Shown here piece after piece: positions 18,496 to 28,033 of a stretch of DNA of 64,000 bases. The stretch's first letter is position 1. Each line of letters begins with the position of its first letter. The notes beneath the pieces were generated by a model. It saw nothing but the letters and a program-made list of their open reading frames with translations. It was not told where the DNA came from and did not search any database. This DNA is from Bacteroides reticulotermitis JCM 10512 (GTDB lineage: Bacteria; Bacteroidota; Bacteroidia; Bacteroidales; Bacteroidaceae): the NCBI RefSeq assembly GCF_000517545.1, contig NZ_BAIV01000007.1, forward strand, positions 1 to 64,000. The letters run 5' to 3'. A program made the translations under genes and the position numbers.

Positions 18496-18543
18496 ATCAA
18501 ACTTTACCTATTACCTTTTTACCTTCTTCTTTTTACCGGAGTG

Positions 18544-18551
18544 CAAAGGTA
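18544..18551 (-). promoter_or_regulatory. -7 box of the MFS gene
   Basis: TACCTTTG on the minus strand, 48 bp before the start codon. Confidence 0.5.
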
Positions 18552-18574
18552 AAACAAAATCCTTCAGGGTGGGT

Positions 18575-18618
18575 CGAGCTTATACCGATTTTGATCTAAA
18601 TCAATCGGTATAAGCTCG
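18575..18618. promoter_or_regulatory. Perfect 16-bp inverted repeat upstream of the MFS promoter
   Basis: CGAGCTTATACCGATT (18575-18590) and AATCGGTATAAGCTCG (18603-18618) are exact inverted complements around a 12-bp centre. The dyad starts 24 bp upstream of the MFS -7 box. No T-run follows on either side, so an operator is more likely than a terminator. Confidence 0.6.
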
Positions 18619-18698
18619 GCTAGATAATAAGTCAGTTCTTGTTAGATGATTTTCCGGGTTCCAATTGTCTGAAAATAGGTTATTCAAACACGGGATCC

Positions 18699-18786
18699 GG
18701 GATGTTAATACCTGATGTGAGAGCTATTAATGGTTATGCTGCCAGGTATTGATACTTGAAATGACGGATGTTAATTCCTGAGAAGT
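18699..18786. repeat. Degenerate 22-bp-period array, 4 units (array B)
   Basis: Units start at 18699, 18721, 18743 and 18765. Each has a GTTAAT, TATTAAT or TATTGAT word at the same place. A fifth, weaker unit may precede them. The words match arrays at 51-248 and 50261-50414. Confidence 0.65.
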
Positions 18787-18790
18787 GGGA

Positions 18791-20177
18791 TTACTTCAGT
18801 ATCCACTCCATCATATCTTTCAAGACTTCCGGACTGATTGTTTCCTCCAATTGGGCGTATTCTTCCAGCTTGCCTCTTTCGCAAGCTTGAAATAAGTGAT
18901 TCAATTTCGGATAGGCCTTTATGGTTACATTCTTATTTCCGTTTTCACCGATTCTTTGTTGAATGGCTTTGAGGTTCATAGTAGCATCTACCTGAATGTC
19001 TTTTTCACCATTTAGTGCAAGAACGGGGCATTGGATCCGTTTCAGGTCTTGTGTCGGGTCATATCTCATAAAGTGGAGATACCACGGAGTAAGCATCGAA
19101 TTGATTTGACTGAATAATTGCTGCACAGTATTCATGTCTTTTAGTTGTTCGGGCGGCATGTTTTTTGTAACATCGGCATACAGTTCTTTCTGCAACTCTT
19201 CGGTTGTTTTATCGGCCTGCTGCAATATAGCATATCGATTCTGAAGTATTGGTTTGGTGGTTTGCCAATTAGCATCCGGCATACCTTCAGACTTGAAGAT
19301 TAGTTCTACTTGCTTTAGCATGAGACTGTCGCCTTGCACAGCGGCTCCTGCCAATGAGACGACAAATGCGACACGTTGATCTCTGGCTGCTACATGGAAA
19401 GCAATCGTTCCGCCGGAGCTGTGTCCGATGATACCTATCTTCTTCGTATCTATTTCTTTTCTACTGCGCAGGTAATTCAGGGCGGCTTCCGTATCTCTGG
19501 CAAAATCTTCGTTTGTAGCGTGGCATGATCGCCTTGTGAAGCGGCTGTTCCCCGGTCATCACAGCGTAGTACGGCAATGCCGTGGCGAGTCAGGTAGTCG
19601 GCAATGACCAGAAAAGGTTTGTGCCCCATTAATTCTTCATCCCGGTTTTGTGCACCGCTACCTGTTACCAACACCACAGCTGGAAACTGAGTCCCTTTTT
19701 CGGGAAGAGTCAGTGTGCCGGCAAGATTAATACCATCCGCTTCGTTTCGCACGGTCACTTCTTCACTCTTATATGGGAAAGGAGCGACAGGCTCTTGCGG
19801 ACGTTTTCTTTTCTTTAGATCCAATACGATTGGCCTGCCCTGCACAAACGTACCGGTAATTGTTTGGTCGGCATTCAACTTGCTTGATAAAGGGCTTGAA
19901 TGAGGGGAATCTTAATGTTCAATATAGAATCCTGAAGAGTGGTAGATTCCGTTTCTATACCGTTAGCTCCTTGATTCGGACTATCGACTGTAGTGGTGTA
20001 CCCTCCGGAAGGAGTGGAGGTTATATGAAATACAATGGGCAGGTTCCCGGTTGGGAGCACTATCTCTCCGCTCCATGTACCCGAAACATCTTGTGCGGAA
20101 AGAATAGAAGGATATATCCAAAGAGATAAGAATCCGATCAGCAGCATCTTGCTGAAACTAGTGTTACTAAATTTCAT
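18791..20177 (-). CDS. Secreted alpha/beta hydrolase (two frameshifts)
   Basis: The protein starts at 20177 with a signal peptide (cut near AQD, residue 29). An N-terminal beta domain (GTWSGEIVLPTGNLPIVFHI) follows, then a serine hydrolase domain: PAVVLVTGSGAQNRDEE, GHSSGGTIAF (nucleophile Ser), LNGEKDIQVD (acid) and KLNHLFQ (His). The frame breaks near 19883 (missing G: YQGKLNADQ) and near 19513 (missing A: LQNEDFARDTEAALNYL). Repaired length is about 460 residues, like esterase-type hydrolases common in Bacteroides. Substrate is unknown. It is monocistronic and divergent from the next hydrolase gene. Confidence 0.85.
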
Positions 20178-20413
20178 TAGAGTTTTTGATTACGTTTATA
20201 CTCATGTGATTTTGTATCCTGAAAGGTTACGAATCAATTTATTCTACATTGATTATTTTTCTTTCATTACAAAGGTATCCTTTTTCTTTAAAATAAAAGA
20301 ATCTGGATAAAAAAGATTTCACTTGATTAGGGTGATTTAGTTAGTTATCATTATTTTTGTAACGTGAGTAAAATGTACTCTATGTAGATTATATTGTTGA
20401 TAAAATAGCTCCT

Positions 20414-21217
20414 ATGAAGAAATACCTTTTCCTATCCTTCTTGCTGTGTGCTTATTTCGTTCAGGCACAAAATACGTATCGCACGGATAAAGACGTGCTC
20501 TACGTTTCAGCTTCTGAGACTGATGCTTATCGCAAAGAACGTTGTAAACTGGATGTCTATTATCCGGTGGATCAGAAAGACTTTTCAACTATCGTATGGT
20601 TCCATGGAGGCGGATTGGAAGGAGGAAATAAAGAAATCCCTAAGGAGTTGACCCAACAAGGCTTTGCGGTAATAGCGGTAAATTACCGGTTAAGTCCCCG
20701 AGCAAAGAATCCGGCTTATATTGACGATGCTGCTGCGGCGGTAGCCTGGACTTTCAAGCATATTGAGAAGTATGGTGGTCGCACGGATCGCATTTTTGTT
20801 TCAGGACATTCGGCGGGAGGATATCTTGCCTTGATGTTGGCTATGGATAAACAATACATGGCGGCGTATGGTGCCGATGCGGACAAGGTAGCTGCTTACT
20901 TACCTGTCAGCGGACAAACATTTACCCATTATACCATCCGCAAAGAGCGTGGCTTGCCTGATGGGATTCCTATAATTGATGAATACGCCCCAGCCAATAA
21001 AGCTCGCAAGGATACACCGCCTATTGTTTTGATAACCGGAGATCGGAAACTGGAAATGGCTGCCCGGTATGAGGAGAATGCTTTGCTGGAAGCTGTCTTA
21101 AAAAGCATTGGCAACAAACAAGTCTCTTTGTATGAACTGAAAGGGTTCGATCATGGGCAGGTGTTGGGGCCTGCCTGTTATCTCATCGTCGATTACCTGA
21201 AAAGAAACACCCGTTAG
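20414..21217 (+). CDS. Secreted alpha/beta hydrolase (esterase/lipase-like)
   Basis: The 267-residue protein has a Sec signal peptide (residues 1-18, VQA). Its esterase core has oxyanion loop WFHGGGLEGG, nucleophile GHSAGGYLAL, a candidate Asp in LITGDRKLEM, and His in GFDHGQV. This is the carboxylesterase/BD-FAE type fold that removes acyl groups from small esters or glycans. The substrate is not known. It is divergent from the preceding hydrolase. A TTATTTTTG promoter-like box lies at 20351-20359. Confidence 0.85.
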   Translation: MKKYLFLSFLLCAYFVQAQNTYRTDKDVLYVSASETDAYRKERCKLDVYYPVDQKDFSTIVWFHGGGLEGGNKEIPKELTQQGFAVIAVNYRLSPRAKNPAYIDDAAAAVAWTFKHIEKYGGRTDRIFVSGHSAGGYLALMLAMDKQYMAAYGADADKVAAYLPVSGQTFTHYTIRKERGLPDGIPIIDEYAPANKARKDTPPIVLITGDRKLEMAARYEENALLEAVLKSIGNKQVSLYELKGFDHGQVLGPACYLIVDYLKRNTR

Positions 21218-21249
21218 CTATCTGTGATTGCCAGCGGGTGCGGGATTAT

Positions 21250-21870
21250 TCATTCGTAAATCGCATGAGTCGGACAATGTGCAACGCATTTTCTACATTG
21301 AAAACAGTACTCGGTATGCAAGGCTACAACTTGCTTCTCTTGTCTTTCAAAGACTTGTGCCGGGCAACGCTTCACACAAAGGTTGCAACGCTTGCATTTG
21401 TCCGCATCGACTTTTAGCCTGAGTGGTGCAGCGGATTGGCTTGTCCGGTTCTTGAACCACTTTAGCCTTTTCCATATATGAAGGAACATGAATATAGCCG
21501 CCACTATCCCGAACTTTCCGTGAATACCGCCCAGATGGGTATGCCCGTGTCCCGCAATGATATAAATGGTAGCCGGTATACCCGTTGCCAGAGTCAATAG
21601 ATAGAGGTACGTCATGAATTTAGTACTTTTAGTTCGTAACTGAGCAAGGCCTTTTCTCCACATTTTTAGGGTTCCCCAATGTAGCTGCACATGTATGCAG
21701 GTGAGAAGCAATGCTCCGAGTGAGGTTGCGATATGTATCCAAGTCCAATTAATCCCTGTGGTGTCCCCTTGTTTAAATTCTAATATGAATCCGCTTATAA
21801 TTGCCGGGAGTGCGCATAGAAGCAATAGTATATTGCAATAAAGCATTTTCTTTTCCTTAGGTGTGGTCAT
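21250..21870 (-). CDS. Membrane protein with two 4Fe-4S ferredoxin motifs
   Basis: Residues 1-140 form about four membrane helices of the DUF4405 type with several His (WIHIATSLGALLLTCIHVQLHW, GHGHTHLGGIHGKFG) that could bind haem. The C-terminal 60 residues carry CKRCNLCVKRCP and CFQCRKCVAHCP, giving ligands for two [4Fe-4S] clusters. It probably moves electrons between the membrane and a soluble partner. Its promoter (TACTTTTG, 21904-21897) faces away from the AraC gene, suggesting local control by that regulator. Confidence 0.85.
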   Translation of the reverse strand: MTTPKEKKMLYCNILLLLCALPAIISGFILEFKQGDTTGINWTWIHIATSLGALLLTCIHVQLHWGTLKMWRKGLAQLRTKSTKFMTYLYLLTLATGIPATIYIIAGHGHTHLGGIHGKFGIVAAIFMFLHIWKRLKWFKNRTSQSAAPLRLKVDADKCKRCNLCVKRCPAQVFERQEKQVVALHTEYCFQCRKCVAHCPTHAIYE

Positions 21871-21896
21871 TTTCTTTTGAGTATGGTTTTACGGTG

Positions 21897-21960
21897 CAAA
21901 AGTAGCTTGTTGCCAGAAGTGGAAAGTTCGCTATATTTGCTACTATATTCACTATATTTG
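21897..21960. promoter_or_regulatory. Divergent promoter region with three -7 boxes
   Basis: The minus strand has TACTTTTG (21904-21897) for the ferredoxin-like gene. The plus strand has TATATTTG twice (21932-21939 and 21953-21960), 21 bp apart. The second is only 4 bp from the AraC ATG, so either the first is used or a downstream start is used. Confidence 0.5.
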
Positions 21961-21964
21961 CATC

Positions 21965-22825
21965 ATGGGAAATAAAGCGATCCGAAAGCAAGAGTCTTAT
22001 CTTTATTCAACTGCCGTAGATATTGTTTCTTTGGCTTTGGGTAAGAGGGAACCTACGCCGACTTATCATTATCATGATTGTTATCAGTTGTGTCTGGTGA
22101 AAAAGGGTTCAGCGGATATTATGATCAACGATATGCTGATAACTGTATCGGAAAATAGCGCTTTGTTCTTCGGAAGCAACCTGGCACATGGAGTCGTACG
22201 TTGTTCGGAAGATACGGCGGGAAGCTTTATACATATCTCACATGACCTGTTTCCGTGGAAAATGCAAGATGTCCCCGACTTTCATAAACTGTTTTGTTTT
22301 CTGAAAGGTAGTCAATCGGGGTATGTGTTTACTTCTACGCATCTGATTGCGGATTTGCAGCCGCTTGTAGAGAAGCTGGAGAAATCGGAACATCTTTTGC
22401 GAATAAGCTTCTTGCTTCAAATCCTTCATCGGTTGTGCGAAGAAGATAAAAAAGAACTCCTTATTAATAAGGATACAATTAATTCTCCGATACTTCCTTA
22501 TGCCGGCAATACTGCGTTGGAGCGTACACAAATATATATAGGTCAGCATTATCATGAGAAAATCGCGCTGGAAGAAATAGCTGCGCATGCCAATCTGAAT
22601 GCCTCGGCTTTATGCCGGTCTTTTAAAAAGAAGTATGGCTATACTATTTTTCAATATATGAATCGCTTGCGGATCGAGCAGGCATGTCGGTTGCTCCGAT
22701 ATTCGGATTTAAGTATAACTCAAATAGCCTATCAGGTAGGGTATAATAGTTTCTCGCATTTCAGCCATCAGTTTAAGTTGCATTTAAAAATCCCGGCCCT
22801 CGCATATCGGAATCAGACGATATAA
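21965..22825 (+). CDS. AraC-family transcriptional regulator (cupin sensor domain)
   Basis: The 286-residue protein has an N-terminal cupin-like ligand domain (YHYHDCYQLCLVKKGSADI) and a C-terminal pair of helix-turn-helix motifs (IALEEIAAHANLNASALCRSFKKKYG and LSITQIAYQVGYNSFSHFSHQFK). The latter is the AraC signature. It probably binds the intergenic DNA between itself and the ferredoxin-like gene. The effector is unknown; the His-rich pocket would suit a metal or small acid. Confidence 0.9.
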   Translation: MGNKAIRKQESYLYSTAVDIVSLALGKREPTPTYHYHDCYQLCLVKKGSADIMINDMLITVSENSALFFGSNLAHGVVRCSEDTAGSFIHISHDLFPWKMQDVPDFHKLFCFLKGSQSGYVFTSTHLIADLQPLVEKLEKSEHLLRISFLLQILHRLCEEDKKELLINKDTINSPILPYAGNTALERTQIYIGQHYHEKIALEEIAAHANLNASALCRSFKKKYGYTIFQYMNRLRIEQACRLLRYSDLSITQIAYQVGYNSFSHFSHQFKLHLKIPALAYRNQTI

Positions 22826-22861
22826 ACAATTCGGATAATTACTTTTAAAGAAACAAAAAGT

Positions 22862-22870
22862 TATCTTTGC
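22862..22870 (+). promoter_or_regulatory. -7 box of the cupin gene
   Basis: TATCTTTGC lies 27 bp before the start codon. Confidence 0.5.
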
Positions 22871-22896
22871 CTACTTATTAAATATACGATATACAT

Positions 22897-23241
22897 ATGA
22901 AAGCTAGAAGTGAAAGTTTCCAGTTCGATAAAGAGTTGAAATGGGAAAAGCCTGCTCCGGGAATCCGCAGACAGGTTATGGGATATGACGCGCAGTTGAT
23001 GGTCGTTAAAGTTGAGTTTGAAAAAGGCGCCGTGGGGACTATGCATGAGCATCCTCATAGCCAGGCAACGTATGTGGCTAGCGGCAAATTTGAGTTGACA
23101 ATTGGCGAGAAGAAAGAAATACTGTCAGTGGGCGATGGTTATTATGTCGCACCGAATGAGTTGCACGGTTGCCTTTGCTTGGAGGCGGGCGTGCTTATCG
23201 ACACATTTAGTCCGGTTCGGGAAGATTTCTTAGCTATTTAA
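22897..23241 (+). CDS. Small cupin-domain protein
   Basis: This 114-residue single cupin has metal-binding motif 1 as GTMHEHPHSQATYVASGKFE (His, His, Gln/Glu) and motif 2 as PNELHGCLCLEAG. Size and motif resemble KdgF-type enzymes, which open 4,5-unsaturated uronates released by pectin or alginate lyases. The same fold also occurs in sensors and isomerases, so the role is a guess. No uronate genes lie nearby. Confidence 0.75.
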   Translation: MKARSESFQFDKELKWEKPAPGIRRQVMGYDAQLMVVKVEFEKGAVGTMHEHPHSQATYVASGKFELTIGEKKEILSVGDGYYVAPNELHGCLCLEAGVLIDTFSPVREDFLAI

Positions 23242-23277
23242 GACTATCTTTGGCAGATAATCATTCAATCTAGTGCT

Positions 23278-25044
23278 ATGAAACACAAACTACTACTGGC
23301 TCTGGGAGCCATTTTGGTACTATTATCTGCCTGCGAAAAGGACGATTCTCTTTCCTCTACCAAGCAACTGCTGCAATTTTCGATTCGTGCGGATCTTAAT
23401 CCCGGTGCGATTAGCGAGACTGTCGAAGGGGTGATTCAGGAGCATGTGATTTCATTGCCGTTGGATAAATATGATAACCTGAATGCGTTGGTTGCCACCT
23501 TTCAGTTTAACGGTAAGCGGGTGACTATGGGTGGGAAAGAACAAGTATCGGGCGTGACGTCCAACAATTATTCACAATCGCTTAGTCTGGTTGTTGAAGC
23601 CGAAGACGGGAGCGAAATACCCTACACAATCAAAATGGTACTCAAAGATACGGACGTATTTTCCGGTTTCCGCTTTTCAAAGAACCGCAATCCGGCATTA
23701 TCTACTGATGCCGCCTGTGTGATCAGTGCGAACAAAGTATTATCTGCTGCCACATTTCCGGTCACCAAGCTGATACCGGAGTTTACAACGCATGCGGTTG
23801 AGGTTACCGTAGATGGCGTGAAGCAGACAAGTGGGGTAACGGAGAATGATTTTCGTACTCCGCAGACCTATCGGTTTACCATGCGCAACGGAGAATCCTA
23901 CGAATATATAGTCGCGCTGGACTTTCTGTACAACGCTGTTCCTCAATTTGCGATAACGCTCGAAGACCCTTCAATCACTGAGATCCCTGACAAGGAGAAT
24001 TATCTTACGGCTACTTTGACTGTCGACGGAAAAGGAGTGTATGCCGACTACACTGGTAAAACTGAAATCCGCGGACGGGGTAACTCTACCTGGGGATATC
24101 CTAAGAAACCTTATCGACTGAAGCTTGATAAGAAATCGGAGATCTGTGGACTGGGGAAGGCGAAGAACTTCGTATTGTTAGCCAATCATATCGATCCGAC
24201 ATTGATGCTCAATTCCGTAGCGTTTAAAATCGGACGGCTTTTAGATCTTCCTTTTACGAATCATGCCATACCTGTTGATGTCGTTCTGAATGGGAAGTAT
24301 AAGGGATCTTATTTGTTGACCGAACAGGTGGAGGTCAAAGAGAACCGTGTGGATCTTGATGAAGCGAATAGTATCATGTGGGAACTGGACTCTTATTTTG
24401 ATGAAGACTGGCAGTTCAAGTCGACCGCTTTTAATTTGCCGGTCATGGTGAAAGATCCGGATATGAAGAGTCAGACACAGTTTGATGACTGGAAGAACGA
24501 CTTTAATGAATTTGCTACGCAGTTTGCCAAAGAACCTTTGGAGGGTAATTCCTATGTGGATAAGATTGATATTGAATCGGTCGTGAAGTACCTGATCGTT
24601 TTTAATCTGACTCACAATATGGAGATTAATCATCCGAAAAGCATTTTTATGCATAAAGAAGGTCAGGGGAAATATGTGATGGGGCCTATCTGGGACTTTG
24701 ACTGGGCGTACGATTATGAAAAGACATACAAACACTTTGGGAATTATAACCGATCGCTTTTCTCTAATGCGATGAATGGAACCGGAACCGCATTCTTCCA
24801 ACGATTCCTGCGAGATAGCCGGGTGAAAGCTCTTTATAAACAACACTGGCAGTCTTTTAAAGCCAATCAATTGGAAGCACTCCTGCATTATGTCGACAGT
24901 TATGCCACTGTTCTGAAACCATCGGTAACTAAAAATAGTGAGTTGTGGGAGAACACGCGCTCCTTTGAAACGAAAGTGGCAGAGCTTAAAAAATGGCTTA
25001 AAAATAGAGCCAATTACATCGATCAAGAGGTCAATCAGCTATAA
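23278..25044 (+). CDS. CotH kinase family lipoprotein
   Basis: The lipoprotein signal has the lipobox Cys at residue 19 (LLSACEKDD). Residues 30-220 form two DUF5018-like beta domains. The CotH domain follows with KTEIRGRGNSTWGYPKKPYRLKLDKK, LLTEQVEVKENRVDL and GPIWDFDWAYDYE. CotH of Bacillus is an atypical protein kinase of the spore coat. In Bacteroidota these are surface or periplasmic proteins of unknown substrate. The last 100 residues are helical. It is monocistronic with a TATCTTTG box at 23245-23252. Confidence 0.88.
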   Translation: MKHKLLLALGAILVLLSACEKDDSLSSTKQLLQFSIRADLNPGAISETVEGVIQEHVISLPLDKYDNLNALVATFQFNGKRVTMGGKEQVSGVTSNNYSQSLSLVVEAEDGSEIPYTIKMVLKDTDVFSGFRFSKNRNPALSTDAACVISANKVLSAATFPVTKLIPEFTTHAVEVTVDGVKQTSGVTENDFRTPQTYRFTMRNGESYEYIVALDFLYNAVPQFAITLEDPSITEIPDKENYLTATLTVDGKGVYADYTGKTEIRGRGNSTWGYPKKPYRLKLDKKSEICGLGKAKNFVLLANHIDPTLMLNSVAFKIGRLLDLPFTNHAIPVDVVLNGKYKGSYLLTEQVEVKENRVDLDEANSIMWELDSYFDEDWQFKSTAFNLPVMVKDPDMKSQTQFDDWKNDFNEFATQFAKEPLEGNSYVDKIDIESVVKYLIVFNLTHNMEINHPKSIFMHKEGQGKYVMGPIWDFDWAYDYEKTYKHFGNYNRSLFSNAMNGTGTAFFQRFLRDSRVKALYKQHWQSFKANQLEALLHYVDSYATVLKPSVTKNSELWENTRSFETKVAELKKWLKNRANYIDQEVNQL

Positions 25045-25061
25045 TCGATCGTTTTTTCAGA

Positions 25062-25124
25062 TATCTGTGGTATGAATTTACCATAGATGTGGTATTTCCG
25101 GAGGGTGAAATCCCCCTATCTTTG
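25062..25124 (+). promoter_or_regulatory. cysK promoter with dyad operator shared with the nitrogenase-like operon
   Basis: TACCATAGATGTGGTA (25079-25094) is followed by TTTC, 18 nt and TATCTTTG (25117-25124). A second half-like site (ATCTGTGGTATGAAT) ends at 25076, with its GGTA 22 bp before the other GGTA. The 20-nt motif matches 17 of 20 positions in the promoter at 13797-13778. Confidence 0.75.
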
Positions 25125-25162
25125 TAACATCTTAAAGTCAAGGAATTTAAAAACAAAGATAT

Positions 25163-26110
25163 ATGGAAAAGATTGCGAAAAAACTGACTGATTTGGTAGG
25201 AAATACTCCTTTATTAGAAATCAGTAACTATAATAAGAGCAAAGGGCTGAAGGCTAGATTGGTTGTGAAGTTAGAATACTTTAATCCTGCCGGAAGCGTG
25301 AAAGATCGCATCGCATTGGCTATGATTGAAGATGCTGAGGCAAAGGGCCTCCTTCACTCAGGGGCGACCATTATCGAACCCACAAGTGGAAATACCGGAG
25401 TCGGATTGGCTTTTGTAGCTGCCGCCAAGGGATATAAACTTGTACTAACAATGCCCGATACAATGAGTGTTGAACGCAGAAATCTGCTGAAAGCCTTAGG
25501 AGCCGAGCTCGTATTGACTCCCGGTTCGGAAGGAATGAAGGGGGCGATCGCTAAAGCCGTAGAGCTAAAGGCTGCTACAGCAGATGCCATTATTCTGCAA
25601 CAGTTTGAAAATCCGGCCAATCCTTCCGTGCATTTGCGCACTACCGGTTTGGAGATATGGAGAGATACAGAAGGCAAAGTAGATATTTTTGTTGCCGGAG
25701 TAGGTACCGGTGGTACAGTGAGCGGAGTAGGTGAGGCGCTGAAGATGCGTGATCCCAGTATCAAGATCGTAGCTGTTGAACCGGCAGACTCTCCCGTGCT
25801 TTCCGGTGGTAAGCCGGGTCCGCATAAGATTCAGGGAATCGGTGCCGGATTTGTTCCTAAAACCTATAATCCTTCTATTGTGGATGAAATTCTTCAGGTG
25901 CAAAATGATGAAGCTATCCGGACCAGCCGTGAGCTGGCGAAGCAAGAAGGATTATTGGTGGGCATCTCTTCGGGGGCTGCTGTATATGCGGCTACTGAAT
26001 TAGCTAAACGTCCTGAGAATGAGGGGAAAACAATCGTGGCTTTATTGCCCGATACAGGTGAGCGTTACTTGTCTACTATCTTATATGCTTTTGAGGAATA
26101 TCCTCTATGA
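25163..26110 (+). CDS. cysK: Cysteine synthase A (O-acetylserine sulfhydrylase)
   Basis: CysK makes cysteine from O-acetylserine and sulfide with pyridoxal phosphate. The PLP lysine is Lys47 in [10 protein letters not shown]. The substrate loop is [12 protein letters not shown], and the phosphate-binding turn is [12 protein letters not shown]. The C-terminal SSGAAVYAA and [12 protein letters not shown] complete a full-length 315-residue family A enzyme. It is monocistronic, with the operator above and a terminator below. It is the cysteine-biosynthesis marker that ties the shared operator to sulfur status. Confidence 0.96.
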   Translation: MEKIAKKLTDLVGNTPLLEISNYNKSKGLKARLVVKLEYFNPAGSVKDRIALAMIEDAEAKGLLHSGATIIEPTSGNTGVGLAFVAAAKGYKLVLTMPDTMSVERRNLLKALGAELVLTPGSEGMKGAIAKAVELKAATADAIILQQFENPANPSVHLRTTGLEIWRDTEGKVDIFVAGVGTGGTVSGVGEALKMRDPSIKIVAVEPADSPVLSGGKPGPHKIQGIGAGFVPKTYNPSIVDEILQVQNDEAIRTSRELAKQEGLLVGISSGAAVYAATELAKRPENEGKTIVALLPDTGERYLSTILYAFEEYPL

Positions 26111-26140
26111 AAAAAACGAATAAAGAGTGAGAGGGTGAAT

Positions 26141-26180
26141 GGGGAGCAGCTGTAGAATACGGTTGCTCCCTATCGTTTTT
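26141..26180 (+). terminator. Terminator after cysK
   Basis: GGGAGCA (26142-26148) pairs with TGCTCCC (26164-26170). ATCG and five T residues follow to 26180. Confidence 0.7.
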
Positions 26181-26341
26181 AGTTGCATCCCGGTTCATTG
26201 TTTTCTGAAGAAACTTTGGCTATTTAACATCAGTACTTTCAGCATGCACACTTTTAAGGGGTAGCTCCTTTTGCAAAGATAGGCCGACTTTCAATCAAGT
26301 CTGAATTTAAAAATGTATTTTTGCCGATATCTTAAAAGAGG

Positions 26342-27097
26342 ATGCTATACAGAGAATTTCAACCGGATATCTTGCTTGCTCCGTATATAGAGACCTATTG
26401 GACTGCAAGTGGTTACAATCAGGAGGCAGAACTTCATCGGGTTCTTCCGGATGGCTGTGTAGACATTATCTTTTCTTTTGAAGAAGATGCCCTGCTGGGG
26501 ATGCAACCCACTTCTCCCAATATAATAGGTACAATGACTACCTACCTGGAAAGTGCGTATGTAAATAAAGTAGATATGCTCGGCATGCGCTTCAAGCCTG
26601 CGGGATTTACGGCTTTCACACGAACACCAATTTCTGAATTTACCGATCTGCGTGTAAGCTTAGTCTTGGTAGAAACACTGTTTGATGAGCGTTTCTATGT
26701 TGAATTACCGCAGAAACCGACTACCCGAGAGCGGATACAGCATCTTGATGCGTACTTTCTCGAAAAACTAAAACGTGACTTTCAGCCTGAACCACAAATT
26801 GTTTACGCGGTGGATTTAATTCGGCAGACAAAAGGGTTGCTTCCTTTAACTGAAGTAGCCTATAAGAGTTGCCTGTCTCTCCGGCATCTGGAACGTAAGT
26901 TTAAAGTGGCGGTTGGCACCTCGCCCAAAGCGTTTAGCAAGATTGTTAAGTTTCAACATACGGTTTCCTATCTGGAGCGAAACAAGGATACTAGTCTGTT
27001 TCATACCGCTATCGATTGTGGTTACTATGACCAGGCTCATCTAATCAAAGAGTTTAAAACTCTATCGGGTGATTCTCCTTCCTACTTTAAACTATAA
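26342..27097 (+). CDS. AraC-family transcriptional regulator (DUF6597-type)
   Basis: This 251-residue regulator opens with REFQPDILLAPYIETYWTASG and HRVLPDGCVDIIFSF, the DUF6597 sensor type. It ends in an AraC helix-turn-helix pair (LPLTEVAYKSCLSLRHLERKFKVAVGTSPKAFSKI and LFHTAIDCGYYDQAHLIKEFK). It lies upstream of the two-domain VOC gene in the same direction with about 140 bp between, so it may control it. A TATTTTTG box is at 26316-26323. Confidence 0.88.
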   Translation: MLYREFQPDILLAPYIETYWTASGYNQEAELHRVLPDGCVDIIFSFEEDALLGMQPTSPNIIGTMTTYLESAYVNKVDMLGMRFKPAGFTAFTRTPISEFTDLRVSLVLVETLFDERFYVELPQKPTTRERIQHLDAYFLEKLKRDFQPEPQIVYAVDLIRQTKGLLPLTEVAYKSCLSLRHLERKFKVAVGTSPKAFSKIVKFQHTVSYLERNKDTSLFHTAIDCGYYDQAHLIKEFKTLSGDSPSYFKL

Positions 27098-27240
27098 AGT
27101 CGTTTTTTTACACCGCTTCTTCTAATTACTCTCCTTATTTTTGTATTCCGAAGAGATCGGATCAAAGAAGTGTATTAATCAATGCGCCTTTCTGGGAGAT
27201 TCTTCTCCCATGGAAGACTCTACAAAACAAAGAATAAAAT

Positions 27241-27988
27241 GAAGTATCAATCGTTAGTGCCCAATTTGGGTGTGAAGAGTGTAAATGAAACAGTGAAGTT
27301 TTACACGGAAGTATTGGGCTTTCAGCAAATAGCCTGTGTACCGGAGCATGGAGAACTTGTCTTTGCCATTATTCGTGCGGGAGATGTTAACCTGATGTTT
27401 CAACAACTCGATAGCCTACAGGAAGAATACCCTGATTTGAAGAATAAGAATGGGCAGGCCGGTTTGACCTTCTACATTAAGATGCAGGATAAAAAGGCTT
27501 TGTACGAGCGGGTTAAAGACGCGCCCTTTTTAGTGAAAGCCATGCATACGACTCCGTACGGGGCAGAAGAGTTTGCAATCTGTGATAACAACGGTTTTAT
27601 TCTCACAATAACGGAAGACGAGGATCGTAATGAACAGATACGGAATTATGATAACTTCTTCCTGCCGGTAGATGATTATGAGGGGAGTAAACGCTTTTAT
27701 TCGGACGTGCTCGGTTTGACTCTGAAATTTGAATTTGAGGCTCAGGGAATGGTGGCTTTTAGTGTGGGCGATGAGGAACCAGCCATTATTTTGAAAGATA
27801 AGAATAAATTTCCGACAGCTCAACCTACCCTGTGGCTGGAGGTTGCTGATGTTAGAATGCTATACAGCGAGATGAAAAATAAAGGGGTGGAGTTTCTGAG
27901 TGAACCGTTCAAGATACGTACGGGGTGGGCAGTCGAATTCTCCGATCCTTCGGGAAATACGTTGGGCTTTACCGATTATATACAATAA
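27241..27988 (+). CDS. VOC (glyoxalase/bleomycin-resistance) family protein, two tandem domains
   Basis: The protein (about 248 residues from MKYQSLVPNLGV; an in-frame ATG at 27182 would add 20 unconserved residues) holds two vicinal-oxygen-chelate folds. Domain 1 has NETVKFYTEVLGFQ and domain 2 has YEGSKRFYSDVLGLTLKFE, ending ELFSDPSGNTLGFTDY-like. Members isomerise, cleave or bind small molecules at a metal site. The substrate is unknown. A very strong hairpin follows the stop codon. Confidence 0.85.
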
Positions 27989-27993
27989 AATAG

Positions 27994-28033
27994 TTCCGCC
28001 TGATACAATAGGGTTTTATTGTATCAGGCGGAA
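27994..28033. terminator. Perfect 17-bp hairpin after the VOC gene
   Basis: TTCCGCCTGATACAATA (27994-28010) and TATTGTATCAGGCGGAA (28017-28033) pair without mismatch around a 6-nt loop. It is a likely bidirectional transcription stop between the convergent VOC and flavin-protein genes. Confidence 0.75.

Noticed and set aside
18575..18618. Dyad as intrinsic terminator of the hydrolase gene
   Set aside because: No T-run follows on either strand, and it lies more than 170 bp from the hydrolase stop but 24 bp from the MFS -7 box.
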